From a bacterium (lineage in GTDB: Bacteria; Ratteibacteria; UBA8468; B48-G9; JAFGKM01): a DNA stretch of 57,826 nucleotides. Every line of letters starts with the position of its first letter. The first letter of the stretch is position 1. Positions 28,180 to 38,277 of the stretch are shown here, piece by piece. Where the stretch lies: the NCBI GenBank assembly GCA_026414725.1, contig JAOAIL010000007.1, positions 1 to 57,826 on the forward strand, in the 5' to 3' direction. The position numbers and the translations under genes were made by a program. The notes below the pieces were generated by a model. That model did no database searches. It was not told the origin of the DNA and worked only from the letters and a program-made list of their open reading frames with translations.

Positions 28180-30924
28180 ATGAAGAAAAGAGATGATATT
28201 TCTTCAATAGTAAAGAAGATAATTCCGAGAAATATACTTTCAGGACGTCTTTTATATTTTATAATACCTATAATCCTCACAATTATTATAATCAGTTCTA
28301 CAAGTTATCTTTTGAATCTATTTGTTTCCAGGGAGGATGAACGTGTAAGGAAAGAACTTATAGATAAAGCGAAAGATGTGGTTGTTATGCTTAATCCTGA
28401 AAGGGTAAGAAAACTTACCTTCACTCCTTCTGATATTAACCTTCCAGAGTATAGAAGATTGCATAACCAACTGGTATGTATAGCCAAATTTAAAGAGATT
28501 GGTTTTGGTAAGGTATATACAATAAAGATGAAGCCAGATGGATTTTATTTTGGTCCTGAAGGATATGAACCTGATGACCCTCTTGCTTCTCCTCCAGGGA
28601 CGAAATATGAAAAAGCACCAGCAGAGATTGAAAAAGTATTTATAGATAAAATACCTATAACAGTAGGTCCTTATACAGATGAATATGGAAGTTTTATATC
28701 TGCCTTTGTCCCTTTTATAGACCCACTTACACAGGATGTTCTTATGGTAGTAGGTATTGATACTGAAGTAAATATCTGGAAGGATAGATTATCTGCTGTT
28801 AAAAAGGTTCCACTTATTGTATGCTGGGCTTTACTTTTGATAGTTTATACAGGAACATTTCTTTTATGGCAGAGGCAGAGGATGACTACGGCGAAGAAAT
28901 GGAAGATGAGGTTTGTAGAGTCAGGTATTACTTTATGTATAGGTTTAATTTTAACTCTCCTGATTGCCTATAATGTTTACATTAATGAAATAAATATTAA
29001 GACAGATGAGTTTTTCAGATTAGGAAGAGTTGTTGCATCTCATATAAAGGTAAATTTTGTAAAGGTAAGAGAAAGAATATATGTAATAAACAATTTTTTT
29101 GCTTCAAGTGAATATGTAAGTAAGGATGAGTTTGAGAGATTTTGTATTGCTTTGATGGAGACAGATAATTTTATATCTTCCATAGGATTTGTCTCCATTG
29201 TACCTGCCGATGACATTCAGAAGCATATAATAAAACAAAAATCCAGCGGTATAAATAACTATAATATTTTCCAGATAACAAATGATAATAAAAAAATAAA
29301 TGTAAAAAAAGATGTGTATTATCCTATAGATTATCTTGTATCTAATAATAACAGAGAGGTATTATCTATTGGATTTGATATAAGTTCTATTCCTGAAGCA
29401 TATAATGCGATTAAGGAAACTTTGTCTACCGGGCTTCCTACTTCCACTGTCCCTATTATTTCTCCTGTTTTCCCAGGGTATGGAAGTATATTGATTTTTA
29501 GCAAGGTTGCATCTCACAAACAGGAAGGACTTATTGTAACGGAAGTAAGATTAAGTTCTGCTATTTCTTCAGGTATGGAATTAATAACTGATAATATAGG
29601 AATTGATGTTTATCATCTTTCAATGGATAATATAAATAAGGAGCATATATTTTCTGTTGATTATAGACGAAAAGGGAAAACAGATAAAAATAACAGGTTC
29701 CATATTTCACTTCCTTTATTTTTCTTCGGAAAGGTATATTTTTTGAAGATTTCAGGAGAAAATCTATTAGACACAGATGCTTTAAATAATTGGTCAGTCA
29801 TATTAACTGCAGGATTGTTACTGACATTGATTATGTCTCTGGTTATCTATTATTTAACCACAAAACAGATTGTTTTAGAAAGAGAAGTATTTCTCAGAAC
29901 AGAGGATTTAAGGAGGCAGATACAGTTTGAAAAATTTGTAGCAGAAATATCTTCTATGTTATTTAAAATAACACATACGGACGCACAATATCGTATTACT
30001 TTAGTATTAAAGATGTTGGGGGAGTTTGTAGATGTGGATAGGGCATATATAAACTTACTATCTGAGGATAGTACTACTGTTTCATTAGTATATGAATGGT
30101 GCAGAGAAGGTGTAAAGTCACAGATGCCTTTCTTTCAACAGATTCCAGTAGATATGTTCCCCACTTTAAAAAAGTATCTATGGAATAACTTAATTATTGA
30201 AATACCGGATATAAAAGATGTAGTTATAGATAAAGATATGACTGAAGTAGAAAGAAATGAACTTAAAAGAGAAGGAGTAACTGGTATGCTGGCTATCCCA
30301 CTGGTATGGGAGAATAGAACAATAGGATTTATGGGATTTGATACAGTGAACAGAAAAAAAGAGTGGGGTGAGACCTGTCATACACTTCTAAAAGTTATTG
30401 CAGGACAGATTACAGCACTTATTATGAAACTGAAAGCGGAAGATAGAATCTGGTATCTAAGCATTCATGACACGCTTACAGGTCTTTATAACCGAGCATA
30501 TTTAGAAGAAGAGATGGAACGGCTGGATACCGAGAGACAGTTGCCTTTAAGTATGATAATGGTGGACCTCAATAATCTAAAAAAGATGAATGATACATAT
30601 GGACATATAGCAGGTGATGAAATGTTAAAAAAGGTAGCCGATATTTTAAAAATCTCCTGTAGGAAAGAAGATATTGTTGCCCGCTGGGGAGGAGATGAAT
30701 TCGTTATATTTCTACCCCAGACAGATGTAAATACAGTTATAAGTATATGTAATCGGATAATTGAAAATTGTAAAGAGATTTATGTGAAAGGAGAAAAGAT
30801 ATCAATAGCAATAGGTTGTTCTACTAAAGAGAACATAGAAAAAGATTTAATGACGGTGTTGAATGAAGCAGAAGAAAAGATGTATAAACATAAAGCAATT
30901 GTAAAAGGAAATCTAAATAGATAA
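28180..30924 (+). CDS. Membrane diguanylate cyclase with CHASE and GAF domains
   Basis: 914 aa from the ATG at 28180 (the frame continues 11 codons upstream to a TTG inside the promoter). Order: N-terminal membrane helix (about 20-45), a periplasmic sensor region, membrane helices near 215-265, a CHASE-like domain (about 275-540, with NNFFASSEYVSKDEFERF), another helix, a GAF domain (about 590-745) and a GGDEF domain. The active-site GGDEF is intact (about 836-840) and RKED five residues before it is a canonical inhibitory I-site. It should make c-di-GMP in response to an extracellular ligand. Confidence 0.92.
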   Translation: MKKRDDISSIVKKIIPRNILSGRLLYFIIPIILTIIIISSTSYLLNLFVSREDERVRKELIDKAKDVVVMLNPERVRKLTFTPSDINLPEYRRLHNQLVCIAKFKEIGFGKVYTIKMKPDGFYFGPEGYEPDDPLASPPGTKYEKAPAEIEKVFIDKIPITVGPYTDEYGSFISAFVPFIDPLTQDVLMVVGIDTEVNIWKDRLSAVKKVPLIVCWALLLIVYTGTFLLWQRQRMTTAKKWKMRFVESGITLCIGLILTLLIAYNVYINEINIKTDEFFRLGRVVASHIKVNFVKVRERIYVINNFFASSEYVSKDEFERFCIALMETDNFISSIGFVSIVPADDIQKHIIKQKSSGINNYNIFQITNDNKKINVKKDVYYPIDYLVSNNNREVLSIGFDISSIPEAYNAIKETLSTGLPTSTVPIISPVFPGYGSILIFSKVASHKQEGLIVTEVRLSSAISSGMELITDNIGIDVYHLSMDNINKEHIFSVDYRRKGKTDKNNRFHISLPLFFFGKVYFLKISGENLLDTDALNNWSVILTAGLLLTLIMSLVIYYLTTKQIVLEREVFLRTEDLRRQIQFEKFVAEISSMLFKITHTDAQYRITLVLKMLGEFVDVDRAYINLLSEDSTTVSLVYEWCREGVKSQMPFFQQIPVDMFPTLKKYLWNNLIIEIPDIKDVVIDKDMTEVERNELKREGVTGMLAIPLVWENRTIGFMGFDTVNRKKEWGETCHTLLKVIAGQITALIMKLKAEDRIWYLSIHDTLTGLYNRAYLEEEMERLDTERQLPLSMIMVDLNNLKKMNDTYGHIAGDEMLKKVADILKISCRKEDIVARWGGDEFVIFLPQTDVNTVISICNRIIENCKEIYVKGEKISIAIGCSTKENIEKDLMTVLNEAEEKMYKHKAIVKGNLNR

Positions 30925-31329
30925 TTTTTTCAAGGATGATTTTCTGATATAGGTTGACTCTATTATTGATTTTATACCGCCACGTGGATTAAATTCTCCT
31001 TTAATTTTTAACCAATTGGGTTTGCATGCTTTTATAATATCCTGTTTAATCCGGTTTACAGCATTCTCATAAAATATACCTAAATTTCTGAAACTTTGAA
31101 TATATGTCTTTAATGACTTCAGTTCTAATACCAGTTTATCCGGTTCATACTCAATTGTAAGAGTTCCAAAATCTGGTTGTCCTGTTTTAGGACATAGCGA
31201 GGTATATTCAGGAATGATGATGGTTATTGTATATTTATTAAATTGGTTTCTGAAACATTCAATATCAGGGAGTTTTACATCAAGTCCTGCTTTTTCAAAT
31301 TTTTTATATTCACTTTTTATCTTTTTCAT
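30913..31329 (-). CDS. queF: NADPH-dependent preQ0 (7-cyano-7-deazaguanine) reductase
   Basis: 138 aa single-domain (type I) QueF. The motif EYTSLCPKTGQPDFG provides the nucleophile C46 and the acid D53, seven residues apart as in the Bacillus subtilis enzyme. It reduces preQ0 to preQ1 in queuosine biosynthesis. No queC, queD or queE is in the window. The 3' end overlaps the convergent GGDEF gene by 12 nt. Confidence 0.93.
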   Translation of the reverse strand: MKKIKSEYKKFEKAGLDVKLPDIECFRNQFNKYTITIIIPEYTSLCPKTGQPDFGTLTIEYEPDKLVLELKSLKTYIQSFRNLGIFYENAVNRIKQDIIKACKPNWLKIKGEFNPRGGIKSIIESTYIRKSSLKKLSI

Positions 31330-31330
31330 T

Positions 31331-31603
31331 TTAAAATGTTATTTCAAAAGAACTGAATGTTCCTGTATATGCTTTTTCTATTTCTTCTATATTTGTTATA
31401 TTCCTGCCTAAATATCCTTCCTTCAGTTTTTTCAGAAATGTTTGTATTTCTTCTTTGCTACCCTCTGCTACTATTTCAACCTTTCCGTTAGAAAGATTTT
31501 TTACCCATCCAGTTACACCTGTTTTTGTAGCAATATCCTTCGTATAGAATCTAAACCCAACTCCCTGTACCTTGCCATCTATTATAATATGAAGTCGTTT
31601 CAT
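31331..31603 (-). CDS. acyP: Acylphosphatase
   Basis: 90 aa, full length. The catalytic Arg is in GKVQGVGFRFYTK and the Asn in GWVKNLSNGKVE. It hydrolyses acyl phosphates such as 1,3-bisphosphoglycerate. It is followed by queF 1 nt later. Upstream lies the groEL terminator, only 10 nt before the ATG, and the region before the ATG is weak in Shine-Dalgarno character (TTCTTTTAA). Confidence 0.92.
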   Translation of the reverse strand: MKRLHIIIDGKVQGVGFRFYTKDIATKTGVTGWVKNLSNGKVEIVAEGSKEEIQTFLKKLKEGYLGRNITNIEEIEKAYTGTFSSFEITF

Positions 31604-31613
31604 TTAAAAGAAA

Positions 31614-31643
31614 TAGACCCCGCCGTAGATAAAGCGGGGTCTA
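31614..31643 (-). terminator. Rho-independent terminator after groEL
   Basis: A perfect 10-bp stem, TAGACCCCGC / GCGGGGTCTA, with a 10-nt loop, followed on the minus strand by TTTCTTTT. It is the only strong intrinsic terminator I see in the window. It lies 16 nt after the groEL stop and 10 nt before the acylphosphatase start. Confidence 0.8.
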
Positions 31644-31658
31644 TTTTTATGTATTTAA

Positions 31659-33296
<1,638 letters not shown>

Positions 33297-33599
33297 TTAT
33301 TTGTCTTCAATAACAGCAAGGACATCCTCTTCTCTCAAGATCATATATTCCTTGCCTTCAATAGTTATCTCTGTCCCGGCATATTTACCATACAGAACTT
33401 TATCTCCGACCTTCACTTCCATCGGGATTAATTTCCCGCTTTCGTCGGTTTTTCCTTTACCGACCGCTACAACCTTTCCTTCCTGTGGTTTTTCTTTTGC
33501 TGTGTCAGGAAGAATAATACCTCCTTTGGTCTTTTCTTCTGCCTCAAGTGGTTCAACTACTATCCTGTCGCCGAGCGGTCTTAACTTCATCTTTCCCAT
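33297..33599 (-). CDS. groES: Co-chaperonin GroES
   Basis: 100 aa. [27 protein letters not shown] includes the mobile loop that docks on Gro[16 protein letters not shown] follows. The start at 33599 is supported by AAGGAGG 7 nt upstream. The promoter region has a consensus sigma-70 promoter and no CIRCE inverted repeat, so HrcA control is not evident. Confidence 0.97.
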   Translation of the reverse strand: MGKMKLRPLGDRIVVEPLEAEEKTKGGIILPDTAKEKPQEGKVVAVGKGKTDESGKLIPMEVKVGDKVLYGKYAGTEITIEGKEYMILREEDVLAVIEDK

Positions 33600-33667
33600 A
33601 CATCCCTCCTTGTTAAATTAAATAAATTGGTAATTTTTGTGGTTTTTTTTGGCTTTTCAAAATATAA

Positions 33668-33695
33668 ATTATACCTTTTAAATAAAAACTGTCAA
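33668..33695 (-). promoter_or_regulatory. Promoter of groES-groEL
   Basis: Minus strand TTGACA (33695-33690), 16-nt spacer, TATAAT (33673-33668), with a ~60-nt leader. No TTAGCACTC-N9-GAGTGCTAA element is found around it. Confidence 0.75.
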
Positions 33696-33748
33696 GAGAT
33701 ATAGAATTATTTTGAAGATTGATATAAAATATAAAAAAGGGGGCTATT

Positions 33749-34144
33749 ATGGAAAAAGAAACGAAAAGATACAGGGTGCGTCCGAAAAGATATCTGTGTT
33801 TTTCCCCTGAAGAAGCAGTAAATACAGGAATTAGTGTTGGAGAAGAAACAGTTGAGGAATTGTTATTGATAAAGGGACTGGTATTTGGGAGTTTACTGTA
33901 TGCTTCTATAAGAGAGATTGATGAGTACGAACTTATGAAGATGTCTGTTGAGGAAAGGAAAGAACGGCTTTTTGATTCCAGAAAAGAAGCAGTGAAGTAT
34001 ATTTCAGAGAACAATACTGATGGGACACTCTATCTTTATGGTGTAAAGGAAATAAGGAGTGTTCCGAGAGAAATGATAGGAGAGTTTGAAAGAGGTTCAT
34101 CAGGTATCATAGATGAATTACAAAAGTTCAATAAGAGGGATTAG
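33749..34144 (+). CDS. Hypothetical protein, 131 aa
   Basis: Not recognised. Small charged soluble protein (N-terminal RYRVRPKRYLCFSPEEAVN, a central helix around VEELLLIKGLVFG, and a Glu/Arg-rich C-terminus). RBS-like GGGGG lies 6 nt before the ATG. It stands alone between the groES promoter region and tRNA-Gly. Confidence 0.65.
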   Translation: MEKETKRYRVRPKRYLCFSPEEAVNTGISVGEETVEELLLIKGLVFGSLLYASIREIDEYELMKMSVEERKERLFDSRKEAVKYISENNTDGTLYLYGVKEIRSVPREMIGEFERGSSGIIDELQKFNKRD

Positions 34145-34148
34145 TTGG

Positions 34149-34177
34149 TTGACACGGATATAACCAGAAGGTAAAAT
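34149..34177 (+). promoter_or_regulatory. Promoter of tRNA-Gly
   Basis: TTGACA (34149-34154), 17-nt spacer, TAAAAT (34172-34177), 9 nt before the tRNA 5' end. Confidence 0.75.
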
Positions 34178-34186
34178 TTTTTGTAT

Positions 34187-34257
34187 GCGGGATTAACTCA
34201 GGGGTAGAGTACGAGCTTCCCAAGCTCGGAGCGCGGGTTCGAATCCCGTATCCCGCT
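34187..34257 (+). tRNA. tRNA-Gly (CCC)
   Basis: 71 nt: acceptor GCGGGAT/ATCCCGC, D-arm ACTC/GAGT, anticodon stem CGAGC/GCTCG with loop TTCCCAA (CCC, reads GGG), and T-loop TTCGAAT. No encoded CCA. The transcript would begin only a few nt before the mature 5' end. Confidence 0.95.
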
Positions 34258-34273
34258 CTTTGATGGATAAAAT

Positions 34274-34732
34274 TCAGTTTTTATTTTTTAATGTAGCTAT
34301 CAATTTCTGCATCCTTCTTTGAGAAGGAAGATATCTTATCCCAATGGAAAGGTTTAATATAATAAAAACAACCATCCATGAGATATTCCCACAGATAAGG
34401 AAGCCCATAAAACCTGTTATGGAAATGATATTTAATAGCCATATAGTAAAGAGCACATAAAGAAGATAGAAATGGGTAGTATCTTTCACTGCTGAAGATA
34501 ACCGTTTACTGAAGAAATCAGATATTCCATCACAGAAGAAAAATATGCCGGCTCCTGTAGCAAAAAGAACATACTGGATAAATTTTGCCGGTCCTTCCTC
34601 ATAATTTTCAACTATTCCTGTAAAACCATTTTTATGAAGTATAACTCCCACTATTAATAGTAAGAAAGGGGTGATGAAAGAGATAATGCCCGATATCTTT
34701 ATATTCCTCCACAAAAGATTATTTTTCTCCAT
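34274..34732 (-). CDS. Hypothetical membrane protein, 152 aa
   Basis: Not recognised. Four predicted membrane helices (about 13-33, 53-70, 90-108, 112-132) and a basic C-terminal tail (PSQRRMQKLIATLKNKN). It overlaps the upstream small gene by 14 nt and is probably translated from the same message. Confidence 0.65.
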   Translation of the reverse strand: MEKNNLLWRNIKISGIISFITPFLLLIVGVILHKNGFTGIVENYEEGPAKFIQYVLFATGAGIFFFCDGISDFFSKRLSSAVKDTTHFYLLYVLFTIWLLNIISITGFMGFLICGNISWMVVFIILNLSIGIRYLPSQRRMQKLIATLKNKN

Positions 34733-34913
34733 TTAGTCCTTTTTTCTCTCCAAAATAGTCCATTGACATCAATTCCTGACGGATTGCTGATATACGGGTT
34801 TTAATCAGTAAAGTAGAATAAATACTTTTCATATTTTCAAGTCCATATTTTTGCATAATCTCATAGACACATTCATTTGCCTTTTCAAATTGTATGATTC
34901 TCTTGCTACCCAT
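34719..34913 (-). CDS. Small hypothetical protein, 64 aa
   Basis: Basic, helical, no membrane segment. Supported as a gene by a weak RBS (AAGAGGG), a promoter 100 nt upstream and translational overlap with the following membrane protein gene. Family unknown. Confidence 0.5.
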   Translation of the reverse strand: MGSKRIIQFEKANECVYEIMQKYGLENMKSIYSTLLIKTRISAIRQELMSMDYFGEKKGLNGEK

Positions 34914-35014
34914 GCCCTCTTTTCAGGATGCAACTGTGAGTACTGTAGATTTCCATGAGGCAAAAAAATTATTCCTGTTTTTTAAATAACAATCCCTTCT
35001 TAAAGATACATAGT

Positions 35015-35042
35015 ATTTTATGTATTCATGATATTTTGTCAA
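35015..35042 (-). promoter_or_regulatory. Promoter of the two small hypothetical genes
   Basis: Minus strand TTGACA (35042-35037), 16-nt spacer, TAAAAT (35020-35015). It leaves a ~95-nt leader. The divergent tRNA-Arg promoter begins 9 nt away. Confidence 0.65.
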
Positions 35043-35050
35043 ATTTTATA

Positions 35051-35079
35051 TTGACGGCTGATGTTTCAAAAGTTAAAAT
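35051..35079 (+). promoter_or_regulatory. Promoter of tRNA-Arg(TCT) and possibly pyrE
   Basis: TTGACG (35051-35056), 17-nt spacer, TAAAAT (35074-35079). No terminator separates the tRNA from pyrE, so the unit may be tRNA-Arg-pyrE-tRNA-Arg. Confidence 0.7.
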
Positions 35080-35097
35080 AAGAGAAGAATATAAAAA

Positions 35098-35170
35098 GCG
35101 CCTGTAGCTCAATGGATAGAGCATCTGCCTTCTAAGCAGAGGGCTGCCTGTTCGAGTCAGGCCAGGCGCA
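35098..35170 (+). tRNA. tRNA-Arg (TCT)
   Basis: 73 nt: acceptor GCGCCTG/CAGGCGC, anticodon loop CTTCTAA (TCT, reads AGA), T-loop TTCGAGT, discriminator A, no encoded CCA. Confidence 0.95.
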
Positions 35171-35210
35171 CTACCAATCTTTGTAAATAAATCAAAAAGG
35201 AGATTATATT

Positions 35211-35798
35211 ATGACCTGCCAGAAAGAAAAAAGTTTAGGAGAAATGAAGGTTCGGCTTTTAAATCTTATAAAAGAAAGAGCGCTTTTTTTAGGTCCGAGG
35301 AAACTTGCATCCGGTAAAATGAGTAATTGTTATATTGATGGAAAACTGATTACATGTGACCCTGAGGGAATCTACCTTGTGTCAAAAATTATCCTTTCAA
35401 TGATAGAAAATGAAAAGATAGATGCAATAGGTGGTATGACAATGGGGGCAGACCCTATTTCAGCAGGTGTTGCTGTTTTAAGTTATATTGAAGGCAGACC
35501 TATCAAGGCATTTATAGTAAGAACTGCTCCTAAAGACCATGGGATGGGAAAACTTATAGAAGGGCATATCCAGAAGGGTTGGTCTGTAGTCATAGTTGAA
35601 GATGTTGTTACTACAGGTGGTTCTGCCTTAAAGGCAATCAAAGCAGTTGAAGAGGCAGGAGCAGTTGTTAAGAAAGTTATTGCCATAGTAGACCGTCTTG
35701 AAGGAGCAAAGGAATCACTTGCAGAGAAAAATATTCCCCTCCAATCAATCTTTACAAAAGATGATGTTGATTTCAGCAGTTTACTTTCTTCCAAATAA
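35211..35798 (+). CDS. pyrE: Orotate phosphoribosyltransferase
   Basis: 195 aa. PRPP-binding motif VVIVEDVVTTGGSALKAI and the N-terminal LASGKMSNCYIDGKL identify PyrE, which makes orotidine 5'-monophosphate from orotate and PRPP in pyrimidine synthesis. It is a short form lacking extra domains. RBS AAGGAG sits 9 nt before the ATG. It lies between two tRNA-Arg genes on the same strand. Confidence 0.95.
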   Translation: MTCQKEKSLGEMKVRLLNLIKERALFLGPRKLASGKMSNCYIDGKLITCDPEGIYLVSKIILSMIENEKIDAIGGMTMGADPISAGVAVLSYIEGRPIKAFIVRTAPKDHGMGKLIEGHIQKGWSVVIVEDVVTTGGSALKAIKAVEEAGAVVKKVIAIVDRLEGAKESLAEKNIPLQSIFTKDDVDFSSLLSSK

Positions 35799-35806
35799 TA
35801 TATTAT

Positions 35807-35880
35807 GCGCTTGTAGCTCAACTGGATAGAGCGTTGGCCTCCGGAGCCAGAGGTTGTGAGTTCAAATCTCACCAAGCGCA
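35807..35880 (+). tRNA. tRNA-Arg (CCG)
   Basis: 74 nt: acceptor GCGCTTG/CAAGCGC, anticodon loop CTCCGGA (CCG, reads CGG), T-loop TTCAAAT. No CCA encoded. It begins 8 nt after the pyrE stop, so it is probably processed from the pyrE transcript. Confidence 0.95.
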
Positions 35881-36061
35881 CACTTTATCCGATGGATATT
35901 TCATTTATTACCTTTGCTATTACAGAAAGTGGTTGTTATCTATTTTCAGAGTGTATTCTCATATATATAGTAAAAATAATCCTGCAAACTTTAAAATTGA
36001 TTTTTCAAAATGGTATGACAGATAGGAGTAAAAGGAAAGGTATAGGATATCCTTTATGTTT

Positions 36062-36089
36062 TTGTATTTTTTATAAAAATAAGTATAAT
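36062..36089 (+). promoter_or_regulatory. Putative promoter of tRNA-Lys
   Basis: TATAAT at 36084-36089, 12 nt before the tRNA; the -35 (TTGTAT at 36062-36067, 16-nt spacer) is weak. The preceding 36 kb gap (35881-36061) shows nothing else. Confidence 0.5.
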
Positions 36090-36101
36090 ATAGACCTATA
36101 T

Positions 36102-36173
36102 GGGCCGTTAGCTCAATGGCAGAGCAGGGCACTCTTAATGCCAAGGTTGGAGGTTCAAGTCCTCCACGGCCTA
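36102..36173 (+). tRNA. tRNA-Lys (CTT)
   Basis: 72 nt: acceptor GGGCCGT/ACGGCCT (first pair G-U), anticodon loop CTCTTAA (CTT, reads AAG), T-loop TTCAAGT, discriminator A. The anticodon stem has a G-A at its top pair. No encoded CCA. A run of Ts follows and could help end transcription. Confidence 0.93.
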
Positions 36174-36177
36174 TTTT

Positions 36178-36765
36178 TTATTTTGTGAATGTTATTAAGA
36201 AAAATCCATCCTCATCAATACCTTTTATGAATTTAAATCCAAAGGGTTCAATGAAGTTTATCAGTGTAGGTATGTTTTTTATAACATCCTCTTTTATAAT
36301 GGGATGTGCCCTTTGATGTAATTCATTTATAAATTTTCTTCCGGTTGGATGAGAGATAATGAAAAGTCCTCCTGTCTTCAATATCCGATATATCTCCCTT
36401 AAAACAGATGGTTTTTCTTCAAAGTGTGGATAACAGGAGTTTACAATAATTCTATCAAAAAATTCATTTTCAAAGGATGTCTTTCTGATATCCATTACAT
36501 ATGGTTTTACATTTGGAGGAAAATTTTTCGCTCTTAATTTCTCTATCATCCTTTCTGCAAAGTCAATGGCATAGACATTTACTTCCTTTTCTTTCTCAAG
36601 GATATAAGGGATGAGAATTCCTGTTCCGGTCCCCACATCTAATATATTCTGCCCTTTTCTAATATCTGCTTCAGAGATAATTCTTCTGTATTTTTCATTA
36701 CTTACAATATCCTCTTCATCCCACCTGTCCGCAAGGTTATTGAAAAATTCTTTTTTAGTTATCAT
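36178..36765 (-). CDS. Class I SAM-dependent methyltransferase
   Basis: 195 aa UbiE-like fold: ILDVGTGTGILIPYIL (SAM site), YAIDFAERMI, and the post-core FDRIIVNSCYPHFEEK, LREIYRILKTGGLFIISHPTG. Substrate unknown. Its ATG overlaps the metal-transporter permease gene by 11 nt, so it is the last gene of that operon; methyltransferases of this sort often accompany metal importers, but the link is only positional. It ends 5 nt from the convergent tRNA-Lys. Confidence 0.85.
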   Translation of the reverse strand: MITKKEFFNNLADRWDEEDIVSNEKYRRIISEADIRKGQNILDVGTGTGILIPYILEKEKEVNVYAIDFAERMIEKLRAKNFPPNVKPYVMDIRKTSFENEFFDRIIVNSCYPHFEEKPSVLREIYRILKTGGLFIISHPTGRKFINELHQRAHPIIKEDVIKNIPTLINFIEPFGFKFIKGIDEDGFFLITFTK

Positions 36766-37567
36766 TTCTTATCCTTTTTGGAGAAAGTAGAACAGATATT
36801 ATAAATATAAATGTTGATATAATCACTATAGATGCCCCTGCTGGAATATTAAAACGTGTTGAAAGAAAAAGTCCGCCCCATCCAGATAAAATTCCAAAAA
36901 TTGAAGAAAGGATATACATCTTTTTCAAAGAATATGTTATCTGGTAGGCGGAAGCAGAAGGGTTTACTACAAGTGCAAATACAAGAAGTCCTCCAACTGA
37001 TTTAAGTGTTGTACTTATTGTCATCCCTGTAAGAAATAATAGTATATAAAAGAATATAGTAGCAGGTATTCCACTTGCCTTTGCCAGTTCTCTGTTAAAT
37101 ATAACTGACTGGATTTCCTTGAAAAAAAGAGAAGTGAGGATTATGAGTATTACAACTGTAATAACAAGAAGACAGATATCTTTTGAATTTACAGTAAGAA
37201 TACTTCCCCATAAAAGATTTAGTGCCTGACTTTTTGCTTCGGGTAAAATTCCCATAAATAGGAAAGCAAGTCCTAATGTTGAAGAAAATATTATCCCTAT
37301 GGAGGTATCAGGATGTAATTGCCCTTTATCAGAAAGAGGTCCAAGAACAGCACACGCGAGGAAACTGAAAGAAAATGCGAAAGGAATGACTGGTTTACCT
37401 AAAACAAGTCCTAAAAGTGCCCCAGCAAAAGCAGAGTGTGAGATGGCAACCCCTATAAAAGAAATTCTCATCGTTACTATCCAAACACCTACTATACCAC
37501 AGGCAATACCTGCAAGGAATGCCGAGATAAGGGCCCTCTGAAAGAATGTAAATCCTATCAATTCCAT
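36755..37567 (-). CDS. Metal ABC transporter permease (ZnuB/MntB family)
   Basis: 270 aa, about eight membrane helices, ABC-3 family. Typical segments: GVWIVTMRISFIGVAISHSAFAGALLG and SVGGLLVFALVVNPSASAYQ. It forms the channel for Zn2+ or Mn2+ (or Fe2+) import. 10-nt overlap with the ATPase gene upstream. Confidence 0.9.
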   Translation of the reverse strand: MELIGFTFFQRALISAFLAGIACGIVGVWIVTMRISFIGVAISHSAFAGALLGLVLGKPVIPFAFSFSFLACAVLGPLSDKGQLHPDTSIGIIFSSTLGLAFLFMGILPEAKSQALNLLWGSILTVNSKDICLLVITVVILIILTSLFFKEIQSVIFNRELAKASGIPATIFFYILLFLTGMTISTTLKSVGGLLVFALVVNPSASAYQITYSLKKMYILSSIFGILSGWGGLFLSTRFNIPAGASIVIISTFIFIISVLLSPKRIRNDN

Positions 37568-38277
37568 TTTTTTGTTTTTATATTTTTCAAAAATCCTTCT
37601 CTTCCACCATCAAAAATCACTTTTCCTTCTTCCATCCATATTACCCTTGAACAGAGTTTTTCTATCATTTCTATATCGTGGGATACAAAAAATGTTGTAA
37701 GTTTTCTTTCCTTATGAATCATGCTGATTATGTCAACTACTTTTTCCATCATCTTCACATCCAGCCATGCAAATATCTCGTCAAGAAGAAGAATCTCTGG
37801 TTCTTTCATAAGAGACCTTGCTATAAGAACTCTTTTTTTCTCTCCTCCTGAAAGTTGTCCGAATGGCTTTTTGAGTAGATAGTTTATCTCAAGCAGGTCT
37901 GCTATCTCATCTGCGAGTTTTTTTTCTTTTTTTTCAGGGTATTTTAAAAGTCCAATCTTTCCATAACATCCCATAAATACAACCTCTTCTGCAAGTACAG
38001 GGATTTTAAGGTCAATATCAAAGTGTTGAGGAACATAACCAATAATTCTTCTAAATCTGTTTTCATTAAAGATATTAAACTCTGTATTGTTTATATAAAC
38101 CTTCCCTTTCTTTATTCTGGCAAGTCCATTTATAGCACAAAGGAGTGTTGTTTTTCCCGCACCATTAGGTCCAAATATACCAACAAATTCACCCTCTTCT
38201 ATTTCAAGAGATAGGTCTCTAATTACTGTTTCTGTTAAATATCCCACTGATATATTATCTAATTTTATTTTTCTCAT
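37558..38277 (-). CDS. Metal ABC transporter ATP-binding protein
   Basis: 239 aa. Walker A GPNGAGKTTL (about 35-44), Q-loop YVPQHFDID, signature LSGGEKKRVLIARSL, Walker B ILLLDEIFAWLD (usually DEP; here DEI), H-loop VSHD. Energises the ZnuB-type permease. Overlaps the binding-protein gene by 23 nt. Confidence 0.92.
   Translation of the reverse strand: MRKIKLDNISVGYLTETVIRDLSLEIEEGEFVGIFGPNGAGKTTLLCAINGLARIKKGKVYINNTEFNIFNENRFRRIIGYVPQHFDIDLKIPVLAEEVVFMGCYGKIGLLKYPEKKEKKLADEIADLLEINYLLKKPFGQLSGGEKKRVLIARSLMKEPEILLLDEIFAWLDVKMMEKVVDIISMIHKERKLTTFFVSHDIEMIEKLCSRVIWMEEGKVIFDGGREGFLKNIKTKKWN

Noticed and set aside
33600-33748. CIRCE heat-shock element before groES
   Set aside because: No TTAGCACTC-N9-GAGTGCTAA inverted repeat is present; only a sigma-70 promoter.
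35834-36188. Two plus-strand open frames between tRNA-Arg(CCG) and tRNA-Lys
   Set aside because: They start or end within tRNA genes and have no ribosome-binding sites.
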